Assembly (NCBI GenBank): GCA_944470555.2
Contig: CALYCZ020000116.1
Location: 62,001 to 126,000 of the forward strand
Reading direction: 5' to 3'
DNA: 64,000 bases
Source of the DNA: Heterobilharzia americana
Taxonomy: Eukaryota > Platyhelminthes > Trematoda > Strigeidida > Schistosomatidae
A program made the position numbers and the translations under genes. Positions within the stretch are counted from its first letter, which is position 1, and each line of letters begins with the position of its first letter. This document shows, piece after piece, positions 47,946 to 59,065 of the stretch. Under the pieces are notes generated by a model that did no database searches, was not told where the DNA came from, and worked only from the letters and a program-made list of their open reading frames with translations.

Positions 47946-50512
47946 ACTGATTCAGATTTGAATCGGTCGTGGAACAGGTAAACTCTAATAATAGGCATTA
48001 AAGGGGTTGTAAACATTGGTCTGCGGCCTAACAGTGACTGAGTATTGAGGTCTAACACTAACTGTTTTTCTTCAACATCACTTCAACTGTTGTAGGAGTT
48101 TTAACTAATTTATGGGAAGGGTATTGGTTCTTCGAAGCAAGGTTTCTAGCCATTGGGAGTAACATTAAAGTGCTGACATAGAGCATTTCTCTGAATAAAG
48201 CCGTTTTTGTTTAAACTTATAGGTCTTAATATCCACTAAAAGTTATTTGAGTGGAAATATGACGTAGATGGAAAATAAGACGTTTCTCATCAATGGTTCC
48301 GTAATTTATCATACTTTGGAAACTATTAACTTTGGTTATCTTGGAAGATCTAAGGCAAATTGAATAACCTCAGTAACAGATTTTAATATGACAGTTAAAC
48401 ACAACAAAACGAAACGGAATTAAACAAGCGCCGTATGATTTTCATCTGCCACGGATTTCTCAACCAAGAATGTGTAGTATATCGCGTTTTGCAGATAATC
48501 AGATAGCATTTACAGTTCTATGAAATTCCTCACTCAGTTTTTCATTTTACCTCTCATATGAAGATATGGGTGAATTACTGTCCGTTAAAATTCATTTGTA
48601 AAAAATATGAAAAGGATCCAAAGCGTTTTATTTCTCTTGATTCAGAGAAAGACTAAAATTTATGGTATAAAATGTGCAATCAATGTCTGACATAACTACA
48701 CGATTGTAAATCCATATTGCTGACCACACCAAAATGTGAACGGCATTTAAGTGAGGAAAATTATGAGTTAGAACATCAAGCAGAGGAACAGCCAACAGGA
48801 AAATCTATACAGTCAATGACACAACAATTAAAGGAAACAACCAATTACAAACTAATTCATCAGGGCAAGCTACTAAATCACTCATGGAGAGATACTGACA
48901 GCTCATTTCACACTGACGTTAGTGCTGATGATGTTGTCTAGGAAGACGATGAAAGCCCCACGACTGAACAACCCAGCTTAGAGAACACAATACAATCAAG
49001 GCCAACTACCTGAGCTACAAATATTTTCCACGAGTTCAAAGATCATTAAAACATCCTTTTCTTCAAATCGAAAACATGTCACAATTACTTAAATGAATGT
49101 TGAATTACTCAGTAACATTGCACTCTGAAACAAACAGTTTCACACTCCCTGGACTAGCATCTATTTTTTGTAAAATTCACCGAAGCCGAAGCTGATCCTC
49201 ATTCATCATAAAAGTCTGTTGCGAATTCCCATGAAGATGCTCAAACCACCAAGGGAGCTTGGGTGGTTTGGTTGGATCCAATCAAAGACGTTAATTTGTT
49301 GAACATAAGGATGAAGTGACCGGATGTTAGTCCTCCTATCAAATATCTTGTTGTAGAATAATCGGTTGTCTACAACCTAGCCCTATTTAATAACACTTTT
49401 ATTTTCACTTTCAATTATTCCTTCAAACTTTATTTCATTTGATGAGTTTCATTTTTACCGTCTTTTTACTGTCTCTGTTCGTCTTCGAAAAAAAGTCTTA
49501 TATTGATCTACTTTCTTGAGGTTGAAATACATTTATCAGAGAAAACTGACAAAGTATAACTAAACATCTTTCAAAAAGTTATACCGAGTGTTCAAATCTC
49601 ACGAAGATTAGAATCTTTTTCACCTAGTTTGAGTTGCAAACCTGAAATGCAGTAGTAACCAATACTCAGTAAATGCTATTCATGACTTAGAAACGTGGAA
49701 CTGTACTAGGTTGGCTGCCTGCGAAATTGCAGAGAAAAATTTAAAAATACGAGCTACTGACAGGGATATCATAGTTATGTATAAGCTCTATCAAGTTTAT
49801 TAACAATAATGGAGTAAAGCTTTTAATTTCGAAACAGTACTGACTGATATGATCATTAATTAGGACTTGTTTGCGCATCTGGGACTTCCTAAAGAAGCTC
49901 AATGTGTGAAGTTAGGTGCGGACCTAGACTGCACTCAGACGCGGATAAATATATTTCAGACAGTCATTTCAATGATTTACCAGTCACGATTATAGGGTTG
50001 ACTGTTAACTGCATTCTGAGCATTCTCAGCGTTTATCTCTTTCAGAAACACCTAACTTTATGGATAAACATTTGCAGAATTGAATTGTCTTGTGTTGTAG
50101 TGAAGATCGATTAAGATTTTTGCTGAATTTGCACCACACATACATTTTCACAAATCATTTCTTATTCATGTGAATCTATTAGTACTAGAGGTGAATATAC
50201 TTGATTAACTTCTAAATGCATACATCGGTTTTCTCACATATGAAAATAGGGGTTTTTTCTGACTGAGAAACACACCACTCTCTGTATTGAACAGAAATAT
50301 TTAACATAATTGCTGCTCAGAGTTATTTTGTTGACACCAACAACTGGTTTATTAGTCATACATGTAAAATACTATATGAATTTTTTTCTGTCAGAATCAT
50401 GGATATATAAACTCATATTTGCACACATTCTATCCACATTTTTATTTAATTACGAGCATATATACCTACATTAAATTCACTTGAAAACCAACTCTACCTG
50501 AAGAATTTAATC
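47946..50512. other. Intergenic stretch upstream of the second PH-like gene
   Basis: A frame at 48696-48941, opening after a TAA at 48693, is hydrophilic and Glu/Gln-rich (EENYELEHQAEEQ) and could be an exon, but no partner is visible. The frame at 49902-50114 is probably chance. No clear core promoter was found before the gene at 50513. Confidence 0.35.
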
Positions 50513-51397
50513 ATGAGAAATAAGAGTGTGTACGCTCCTCAGAGTGAACTGACGTATATTGACGATTGCCTACGCCACGTTGGAAGCAAACAGCATTTAT
50601 TCTATGAGACGCATATCTGTCCAATATATCGCATAACTGCTAGTCCAGCCGAGCAGTACACTGAAACAAGAGCACTTGTTCTACTAGAAAAGTATCATCG
50701 TAAACGACAGTCACACTGTACCGGGAGTTTATTAGAAGATCGTATTAGTTTCGAACGTACAAAGTCATCTGGTAAAATACCATTCCGTCCATGGGTATCA
50801 TATAAAGAAATCAAAGAATTATATTTAAGCAGAGCAAGACCGCAATACTTTGTGCTGTGTATAGATTCCATGTATAGTTCAAACAAATACTATGAAATAT
50901 ACAAATGTAAAATCCCAGAAACACTGCAATCAGTTGCTGAGTATATTAGACGTGCAATGGATGACACCGATAAAGTATTACGGGATTTAACATCTATTCG
51001 ACAAGTTGTTGTTGATGAAATAGGCCGTGTGCGTTCAGTGAGTAATTTTGAAGTTGAAGACAATCGCGCTACACTTCAAATACCAGAAAATTATCACAAC
51101 GCTAACTCCAACCTTGAATATATCCCATCACCAGTCACTATAACAACGCTTAATCAATCTTACACACCAGAAGTAGATGGGGATTATAGACGTAGTATTG
51201 TTGATAGTTTGTTGGATGTAACATATTTAACTTTTGATCCAAATAAAGGAGTCGTTACCAATAATCAAGGTCCAGTCTACTTGTACATGTCTCGACCAAA
51301 AAGTCAAGTCAGTATACATAAAACCTCAAATTATTCCGATAAACGAAGCAGTTTTCCTTACGGGAATGAAAATGAAAATATTGCTTACAGATATTAA
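50513..51397 (+). CDS. Trematode PH-like domain protein, paralog 2
   Basis: This single open exon encodes 294 aa and is a paralog of the gene at 3945, alignable without gaps over about the first 170 residues. Residues 16-152 form the 'Trematode PH-like domain': RHVGSKQHLF (21-30), EKYHRKRQ (59-66), the invariant GKIPFRPWVSYKEI (87-100), YFVLCID (112-118) and YYEIYKCK (126-133), then a helix ending RRAMDD (146-151). A less Pro-rich linker follows (about 185-230). The conserved C-terminal block VTYLTFDPNKG to VYLYMSR is at 236-261, with a basic/Tyr tail. The Pro-rich SP repeats of paralog 1 are mostly absent (one SP at 206-207), so the linkers have diverged faster than the folded parts. No signal peptide or membrane helix is present. 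PH-like folds typically act at membranes or as protein adaptors; the ligand here is unknown. The ATG aligns with that of paralog 1, supporting the start. Confidence 0.9.
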   Translation: MRNKSVYAPQSELTYIDDCLRHVGSKQHLFYETHICPIYRITASPAEQYTETRALVLLEKYHRKRQSHCTGSLLEDRISFERTKSSGKIPFRPWVSYKEIKELYLSRARPQYFVLCIDSMYSSNKYYEIYKCKIPETLQSVAEYIRRAMDDTDKVLRDLTSIRQVVVDEIGRVRSVSNFEVEDNRATLQIPENYHNANSNLEYIPSPVTITTLNQSYTPEVDGDYRRSIVDSLLDVTYLTFDPNKGVVTNNQGPVYLYMSRPKSQVSIHKTSNYSDKRSSFPYGNENENIAYRY

Positions 51398-51504
51398 TAA
51401 TAGCATTGAGAAACCAACAAGAATAATCCATGACATCAGTCTGAAAGTAAACATTCTTTGTCCTCTTATTCAAGTTCCTATTTAATCTAATAATAAGATA
51501 AAGA

Positions 51505-51522
51505 AATAAAATTAGGAATAAA
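51505..51522 (+). promoter_or_regulatory. Candidate paired polyadenylation signals
   Basis: Two AATAAA hexamers at 51505-51510 and 51517-51522, about 108 and 120 bases past the stop of the PH-like gene at 50513. Their placement suits a short 3' UTR. Confidence 0.55.
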
Positions 51523-54500
51523 GCACTTTTTTTATGCATATATTGCCGTTTTAAGCATATATTTTATGATTTATTCTTACATACTCTTCCTTGTTCTAGG
51601 ATTTCCTAGTATGATATGGCCTTCTTAGCAGAGGGTTCCGGTTGCTATTTTCATGCTTTTTCAACATTTTTGCCTTTTCCGTTTATAAGACAGCGTCTTG
51701 TGTACTACTGAGACCACAATAACCCATTAAATCTATATTGATTATGTGTAAATAAATTTAAAGACAGATACAGGTTATGGACGTTTCCTAAATGTTTAAA
51801 AAAATTTACTACTCGCACCCAAATAACACTGGAAGCAAATGATTGGTGATATCGACCATTAGTATCTTTTATATTGAATTACTCTAAGTTGAGTAGCCTC
51901 TTTGTTGACACGCATAATTTGCAATAATTCCTGCTGTACTGTGTTTAACAGCTCAAAAATGTATACTGACAACTAAGGTTAATGCCTTTTTGTTAACTTA
52001 TTTCTTCAACGGAAGGGTACAGATACCATATGAACCTCTGAAAATTTACCGGAAAATGTTAAGTGGCTATGTTTCCTTCGGAATATACAGTGGTTCTAAT
52101 ACTTATGTAGTTTAAAGTGTCTTAGTAACCCTGTAACATTTTGAATTTTACACTTGCTCAACTTTGAATAATAATCTTCATTCGTATGTATCATGAAGAG
52201 AAAGTTATGTTTCTTGAAAATTAGAATTATCACTTATACATATGTGACCTGCTCTACCGGCATTTCTCGTAATGCATGAGCAAGTGAAAAAATTCATTCA
52301 GTTGCAAGCTACTGACAAAAAAATTTGGTTTGGCTTAAATAAATATAGGTTCGATGCGATTTGAAAAACATGACCAGCCGATGTAACTACATAAGTCTGT
52401 ATATCTTAAATTCTTGTTATCAAAAATACAGTGAATTTGCTGTCTGTTGTCAAAGATTGTAGCTCAGTAAGTGATAAAAAAAATTTGTCGGCAGGATTTA
52501 GCCAGTGCTTTAGGTTAGATAGTATGATATCTTGCTCTACAGTAACTAGTCAGTTTTATGCTGACCAAATATATTCAGAAATAACTTCCTATCAGAGGCT
52601 CAAAGTAGTTAAAAACATGTTCACTGTTTACTTTATTGTTCGCCTTATTTCGGAAAAGATTTTTCACTAAAGTTCACATCCAGCACTTGATGACTAATGT
52701 TGTCAAATAAATGATATAAAACATGGAAGAAACTATAATACTCTCAAAAGAAGATTTCCAGTATAAACTTGCCAGTGTTAAACAGTCTTAACTAGTGTTT
52801 AAAAAATATCACTTTACTAGTAAAGAAAATCATTAAATTTTGCGAATATTTTGATACTTATTACGATACTAAAGGTTTGAGGACAGTAAATGCTTTAGGT
52901 CAACTTATGAGCACGTTACACCGAACAATCTTTAACTGCTCAATTGATTCTTAACAGGAATATGCAGTCAAAGGAAAAAAAGCTAAACATGAGCAAAGTT
53001 CATCAGGATTATTAGTTAGAAAGAGCTACGCAGTCTTCACGCAACTCTTCTATGAATATTTAGACCAGTAAACAGATGTTCGGCTAAACACTGAAGCATA
53101 AAAATACAAAGGCGTATTTTACAATGAATTTGAGAATGAAAATCTACAATGAATGCAGATAATCATATTTCCAATGCAGTTTTGCCCTATTTCAGAGTTG
53201 TTAATTTGTCATGGAACTTTTATTATCATTTAAATAGACGATAAAGTAAATTTTACAAATTTTATAGAATAGTAAGTATTTATTGCACTACATTGTTATT
53301 CTGCATTTAAATTAGTTAACTTATCATACTTCTCCGATTCCATTTTTCGGTTTATTTATTGGTGAACTATTTTCCTCTGAATATTAAATTATGTGGATTG
53401 CACTTCTGTGTATGAATTTTGTAATTTTCCTAGCCTGTGTTGAGTTGGAAAAAAGACGAAATACTAAGAATTCGTCATATTCAGCAAGATTTTTCGTTCT
53501 TATTTATTTACAGTTTGTTTAATAAAGAGTGTTATAAGCGGATTTTAAAAATGAAATAATTTTTTCACTGGTGGTTCAGAAACAGAACAGTTGTGGTAGC
53601 AGTGAAAGGCATGATACATAAGAAAAACAGTTTCTGGAACTAACAGAACAAGAATGGCAACCAGTGGTATTACTAACAAACACTCTGTTATAGGGATCAT
53701 GATCAGGGTTTAGAAATGAAATTTATGGTGTAGGTGAAGCATATGCTACTTTAGATACCTCGAAGTACTGCTTAGTATTATGAGATTCGATTCATTAAAT
53801 ACAAATTAGAATAGGACGCTTTATAAACGCATCGCGTAACAAACAAATTGAACAGGATTTTGATGCTTGAAAATAGTTTTCAGTGAAGTTACAAGAGTTC
53901 AGAACATATGAAAAATGGTTGAGAGCTAAGAAGGAAAAAATGCTTCCCTCATTAGGTACATCTATTTTGGATGCAAAGATATTCAGACTTTCAGACGTAG
54001 ATATTCTCCAAAGCGGTATTCTTTGCAGCTAGGCTTTCGGTGAAGTTCAAACTACTACTTCTATTTTTTTAATTATTATCAGTGGAGACAGGAGACACCT
54101 AAAAGCTAATATTCTGAGCCATGCATGTTCTCCGTATTTTTTATGATGTTACTATGTAAATGTCTCTACATTGTAACACGTTATGAATTAAAAGTAATAT
54201 CTCTCCCAGTTCATGCCGTTATATGTGCAGTTGCATTCATAGAAGTTAAATGATTGCTGTCGCGTTAAAAAGATATTAACAAAATAAAGCTTTATGATGG
54301 CAGTAATTTATGGTGCACGAAAAGTCTAAGAAAAAAATATCAGTGGCATTAACTAATCGATGACGTAATTATGATTTGAGATCATGATGTTTAGTGACAC
54401 ATGTTACTATACCCATTACTTAGAGCGTAAATGTTTAAATGTGAGCTGAATCGATTTCAAGGGAAGTAAAATGATAAGCCTAACTCATCTCATTCGAATA

Positions 54501-57289
54501 TCACCTCAACAGATCAGCGGTGATAATGAAATGATAAATGACAGCAAATACTATTCATAGCCACATAAAGAAAATATTACCATACTATCATGATTTCTAT
54601 CGTGTAGATATAAGTTTTAATTGTGTCTACTACTTACTTTCGCTTAAGTTTGGAGCTCTAACTGTTTATCGAAGATGGAAACGTGTTTGCAAACTTAATA
54701 TACACTTACACAACAAAGATAAATCCAAATACCAACTAAACAGGGAAAAAAGGGCGATAAATCATCAATATACCTTACATAGAGGTTGATATTTGAAAAA
54801 ATACTAACTATTTCATCAAAGTGTTTTTAAAAAATGATAATAATAATTTTGTTCCAACAACACTTGTGATACAGTAAATTCATTTCCTTTAAAACATCTC
54901 TAAGGGAAACAATCATTGCAATTGAATAATGTTAATTATAACAGTAACAAAAGCTTCAATGTGAAACAAGCACATGGTATTACGTTAACATCTGGTTTAG
55001 ACTGGTGAAGAAATGGAAATTCAAGCGTAATTTTGGTAGTGACAGTTCAGCTAGCCAGTACAGAAACCTGCAATTTGACACTGTTATCATTGAATTAGTA
55101 ATGTATTGCATTTCTGTGGATTTATAAGTCCATATCTTACCTGCAAAACGCTAATTCTTTATTTCGTTGTTAGCTTGAAAAACAGCAGTTTGAAATCATT
55201 TTAAAAGTATGCAAGAGCATATAAAGCGTTTAAAAAACATATTTCAAAGATTAAAATGATCTAAACAGAGCAATATCAGAAAGATGTGACAGCAGAATTT
55301 ATGAGATTTATGATGAAAGTCTACCTAGACTTCAGCTATAGTTTAGGTACCAGTGAGCGGTTAGTCAGAATAAAAGTTAGTAAACTTTAAATAGCACCAC
55401 TTTTGATGTTTGAAGATCGTAACATCACATATGTGTATCAAATACCACTTACAGTACTTTTAAATTAGCTGATAATTACTGAAGTACAGAAAAAACGTGA
55501 AAGGAAGAGTGATTTTCTAATCAGTTCCCAGTCATCATGAAAAAAAACGAAAGTCAATTACTAATTAGGCTTCGTTCACTTTCGAAAAAGCTAAGTATGG
55601 ATTGAAACAATATGTTTCTTTTCTTGTCCCAAGTTTATTTTTTCATCCAGTGTCAATCCGGAGAACCTCAAGGATTCCTGTTATGCCAGTGACTTCCGAA
55701 TCCCGCCCAGAGATGCTCTTTTCTAACAGTTATTTCACTTTTACTTATAAACTGGAAGTCACTACAGCATTAATGAGTGTACTGGTGCTTTTGGGGTCTA
55801 CTGAAATGGTTAAAGAATTACTTCATATGCATATTCTTCATGTAGAAACAAGCTTTTTCCATCACTATGCCTATACGATAAAGTACAAAGGAAGCGGCTT
55901 ATGAACTTTATTCTTGATCAGAGCATCAGATGTAGCACCGATTCCACTTTTCTAGGTAAAATTTTAACTGATCCCACTACAGACTGATATCAATTAAAAC
56001 TCCTGAGATATCATGTCAATACAATAATCTTAGGCGACCACTAAGTATGTATTGACTTCCATCTAAATTCCTCATAGAAGGCATAATAAAAGAACACTGG
56101 TTCATGAATTCACTCTAATTATTTTACCGTGATCATGGTTATAAACGCAACTTACGGACCAGTTTGACCCCTATTTCAAACTGGAACTAGACTAAACTTC
56201 AGCAACTAGGCTGCAATGATGATCGTACATAATTTTTTGATGGATACAAATGCAGCATATTTGACGTAGGCTCAAGTGCTGCTTTCCAGGACGTCCTCCA
56301 TCATCTGTCATCAGTGCAGTTGAATGGTTGCTACTTTAGTTCACAGAAGTGATTTAAATATCCGTTGAGTGACTTTTATGAATATTTCTGTCGTCAAATA
56401 TCTCTCAAGCCCAAAAATTAACACCACTATTCTAGATTTAGAAAAAGTAAGTGTTTGTAATTAAGCTCCTTGATAGGTTTATTTTCATTCTTTGCAGCAA
56501 CTTGACAAATTGGATGAAAAGCTGATCGAAGGAAATGGATGTGGAACATAAAAATATATTGAAGCATGATAAAATATGGCTTTAACTTATTTTTATTGAA
56601 ATTACTGTCATTATACATAAACAAAGAATTAAAATCATTGTCCAAACAACATAGATTGACTTAAACAATATCAGTTGACACTTAAACGTTAATTTCTGCT
56701 GTAATATGCACCTTGTGTGTGGGCATTTTCGGCAAACGAATAGTGATGTCTTAAAACGTGTTCAACTAACACTAGATCACTTTGAACTGATGACTATTAT
56801 TCCAGTGAATACTTACTTGGATAGTTAGTGCCCAATCAGATAAGTTCAAATTATCAACTAAAAATATCACATCAGAATTTCTTTTTTTCAACATTACTGG
56901 CACACAGAACAGCGAAAAAATAAAAGTGGAATGTATTTAGACATAACTTCTGTTCTCAACTTACGTGTGACAAAAAGCAAAAATTTTATCGACATGCAGC
57001 AAATTTTTAACGCAATAACCATAAAATTGCTGAAACTAGAAATTAAAGAAATCAAGGTTCTGGCGTAGATCTATGCAAATAAGCCTTTATGGCTATTGAA
57101 AGCTTTACATTTTTAAAATGACACTTCACCAAATCTGTAAACTGAAGGTGTTATGGTATTCATTTTTGTGAAGCAATATAATATCAAACAATAATGAAAA
57201 TATTCAGTCAGCTAAGCATTTTACTGAATGCCTAACAAGGACGTTTGAATAAATATTATTCAAGAAAGGTACATTTTTAAATCGAGTTG
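51523..57289. other. AT-rich intergenic DNA, no supported gene
   Basis: Nearly 6 kb with chance-length frames only. The frame at 54538-54789 starts at a true ATG (83 codons, Tyr/Lys/Arg-rich), and the one at 55602-55904 starts at TTG; neither shows a known motif. Confidence 0.4.
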
Positions 57290-57500
57290 GAAAATTATGA
57301 TGTTGTTTGCTTGTAGCTAGCAGAAGAATCCAGGATGCACATTTCGTCCCACTTGGGACTCGTCCGCTCGATGTGCCTACGCCCCAGTGAGTGATGTTAT
57401 TCCCACCCAGCAAATTATTATAATTACTATTCAGGCAATATTGAGGCATCTGCATAGGAACCCGTATGCCAATGGAGGTCAAAAAATTCTATCCAATAAA
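57290..57500 (-). repeat. Smα-like SINE with nearly intact hammerhead
   Basis: On the minus strand, 57317-57377 reads as a schistosome hammerhead ribozyme. The core is CGGACGAG (expected CTGANGAG, so one core base changed T to G). Helix II is a perfect TCCC/GGGA stem with an AAGT loop, then CGAAA, ATGTGCATC ending at the expected cleavage position, and CTGGATTC for the 3' strand of helix I. Smα RNAs are known to self-cleave. The changed core base makes activity doubtful. The tail CTAGCTACAAGCAAACAAC parallels that at 58940-58960. Confidence 0.7.
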
Positions 57501-57689
57501 ACAACGGAGAAAAACAAGGACATCGATTAATAATAATGAGTTGGAAAATGCTCATAAAATATCAAATTTATCTATTCATAAGTACAAGTTAGTCAGAAAA
57601 AGTGGCTAATAATCATATTTCGTTGTACTGTGCACGAAGCTTGAACCAATCAATGTACCTAATTTAGTCCTACAGTAGGTCAGTCACGT

Positions 57690-57900
57690 CCTAAATAGGT
57701 CAGCAGTAAAGTCTCTGACTTCAGCACTGGATGACGTGGGTTCGAATCTCAGGTGGGACATCAATTCCGTGGAAGTTGCAGATGAGTGCCAATGAGCGGG
57801 AAACCTACGTCCAAGGCTTCCTGACGATTCCCCCAACCCAACTAACATTTATCAAAGTGTACAGCGGTTCTAAGTCTCCCAGTCTCACGGCCACATCGAT
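57690..57900 (+). repeat. tRNA-like SINE with decayed hammerhead (copy 2)
   Basis: A tRNA-like head with a GGTCAGCAGTAAAGTCTCTGA region and a B-box match GGTTCGAATCT at 57739-57749. It is followed by the hammerhead-like block GATGAGTGCCAATGAGCGGG and AAACC at about 57781-57806 and a CCAAGGCTTCC segment. Same family as 32925-33145. Confidence 0.7.
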
Positions 57901-58299
57901 TACTGATCGACAGAATTCGATCGGGACTTACGACTAAACAAAATGAAGTTTGTAACCTTCCAGTGACCGGTCTATGCAACATATGGTAATTTGTTATTTG
58001 TAAAAGCAACTGGTAGGTTAATTCCAGTTCCATGTTTTCAACGGCGTCACCTGGCGGTCAAATATATTATTACTGATTTCATGGGTTTTTTTATGCTTTC
58101 ACACAGAAGTCATGTTCTTGTCTAGAAATGGTTACGTTTTTCATATTTATTTCATATTTATTCATATTCGCTGTCATAGTAGTTTGCAAATATAGAGTAC
58201 TCCAAAACATAACTAAAATATTTGTTTGACTCAACTCAACAAAAAACTTATTTTTCTTAGATAACATGAAAGTGAATAGTCTACATCTAATCCAGTACT

Positions 58300-58500
58300 A
58301 AAAGAGGTCAGTAGTGGCCTTAATAACTTAGTGACAACGCCTGACTGCAGCATTGGATGAGGCATGTCCAGATCTCAGACATCACTTCCCTTGAGTTCCA
58401 AGTAAACCTTTCTGATGAGTGCCAAAAAGCACGAAACTCGTGCTCAGGGCCTCTTAAGTGTGCCTCCATCTAGCTTAAGATGCATGCCACTTTATTTGAA
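58300..58500 (+). repeat. tRNA-like SINE with near-canonical hammerhead core (copy 3)
   Basis: At 58412-58436 it keeps all conserved core letters: CTGATGA, then a perfect four-pair helix II GTGC/GCAC around a CAAAAA loop, then GAAA. Helix I (CCTTT before the core against AGGG after it) is weak and wobble-rich, and helix III pairing around ACTCGTGCTC is imperfect. The tRNA-like head is eroded, with the B box now GTCCAGATCTC at about 58366. Confidence 0.7.
58412..58445 (+). ncRNA. Hammerhead ribozyme motif, conserved core
   Basis: The core sits inside the SINE at 58300-58500: box CTGATGA at 58412-58418, helix II at 58419-58432 and GAAA at 58433-58436. The catalytic bases are intact; the flanking helices look weak, so self-cleavage is uncertain. 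Confidence 0.55.
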
Positions 58501-58799
58501 CTAGAGAAAATGAAAGTGATTTTTGTACATACGGGAAGACTGATAATCATAATTCCAGCATAAAATTCCTGAATCAAGTTCAGACAATTCAAGTAACTAG
58601 AAAATTAAATAGTAATGCAGAATCTCCAGTTCCAAATCTAGATGACTATTTTGATGTCTACTTGGGGCTAGCAGTGAAATCAAGGAAGCGAGTTTAGTCC
58701 TATTGAAGACTTTTTAGGTGGAGTGAGTGATATTGTTCCCACTAAGATTCAAACCCAGTACGCATCTCTTCAAACATCAAAGCATTATTCACTAGGCCC

Positions 58800-59065
58800 G
58801 CAAGGCATGAGAGCCACCTTTTTTGTAACAAGTATCAGTTGTTGATTCTGATAGTTGTCTTTTGGCGAACTATACTGGGCTGCAGGTGCATCCGGTTGAC
58901 GAGCCCCGTATGAGAAGAAACACGCGTCCTGGATTTCACTACCAGCCACCAAACAGACAACAATATAATGAATAAGCAGCCAATGACAAGGTACACGCAT
59001 AGGAGCCCGTCTGTCAACAGATGTCGAGCAGTTCCACCCTATATAGGTATGGGAAATTACAAGTA
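58800..59065 (+). repeat. Smα-like SINE with decayed hammerhead
   Basis: At 58884-58946 one reads AGGTGCATCC (helix I), GGTTGACGAG (core, first C changed to T), a degenerate helix II, GAAAC, ACGCGTC at the cleavage position, then CTGGATTTCACTACCAGCC. The arrangement and both flanks match the Smα hammerhead. The damaged core and helix II argue against cleavage. Confidence 0.7.

Noticed and set aside
55602..55904. 100-codon frame
   Set aside because: TTG start and no recognisable domain; chance length.
57739..57749. Possible functional tRNA gene because of a perfect B box
   Set aside because: No acceptor stem or anticodon arm could be closed around it; it is the head of a SINE.
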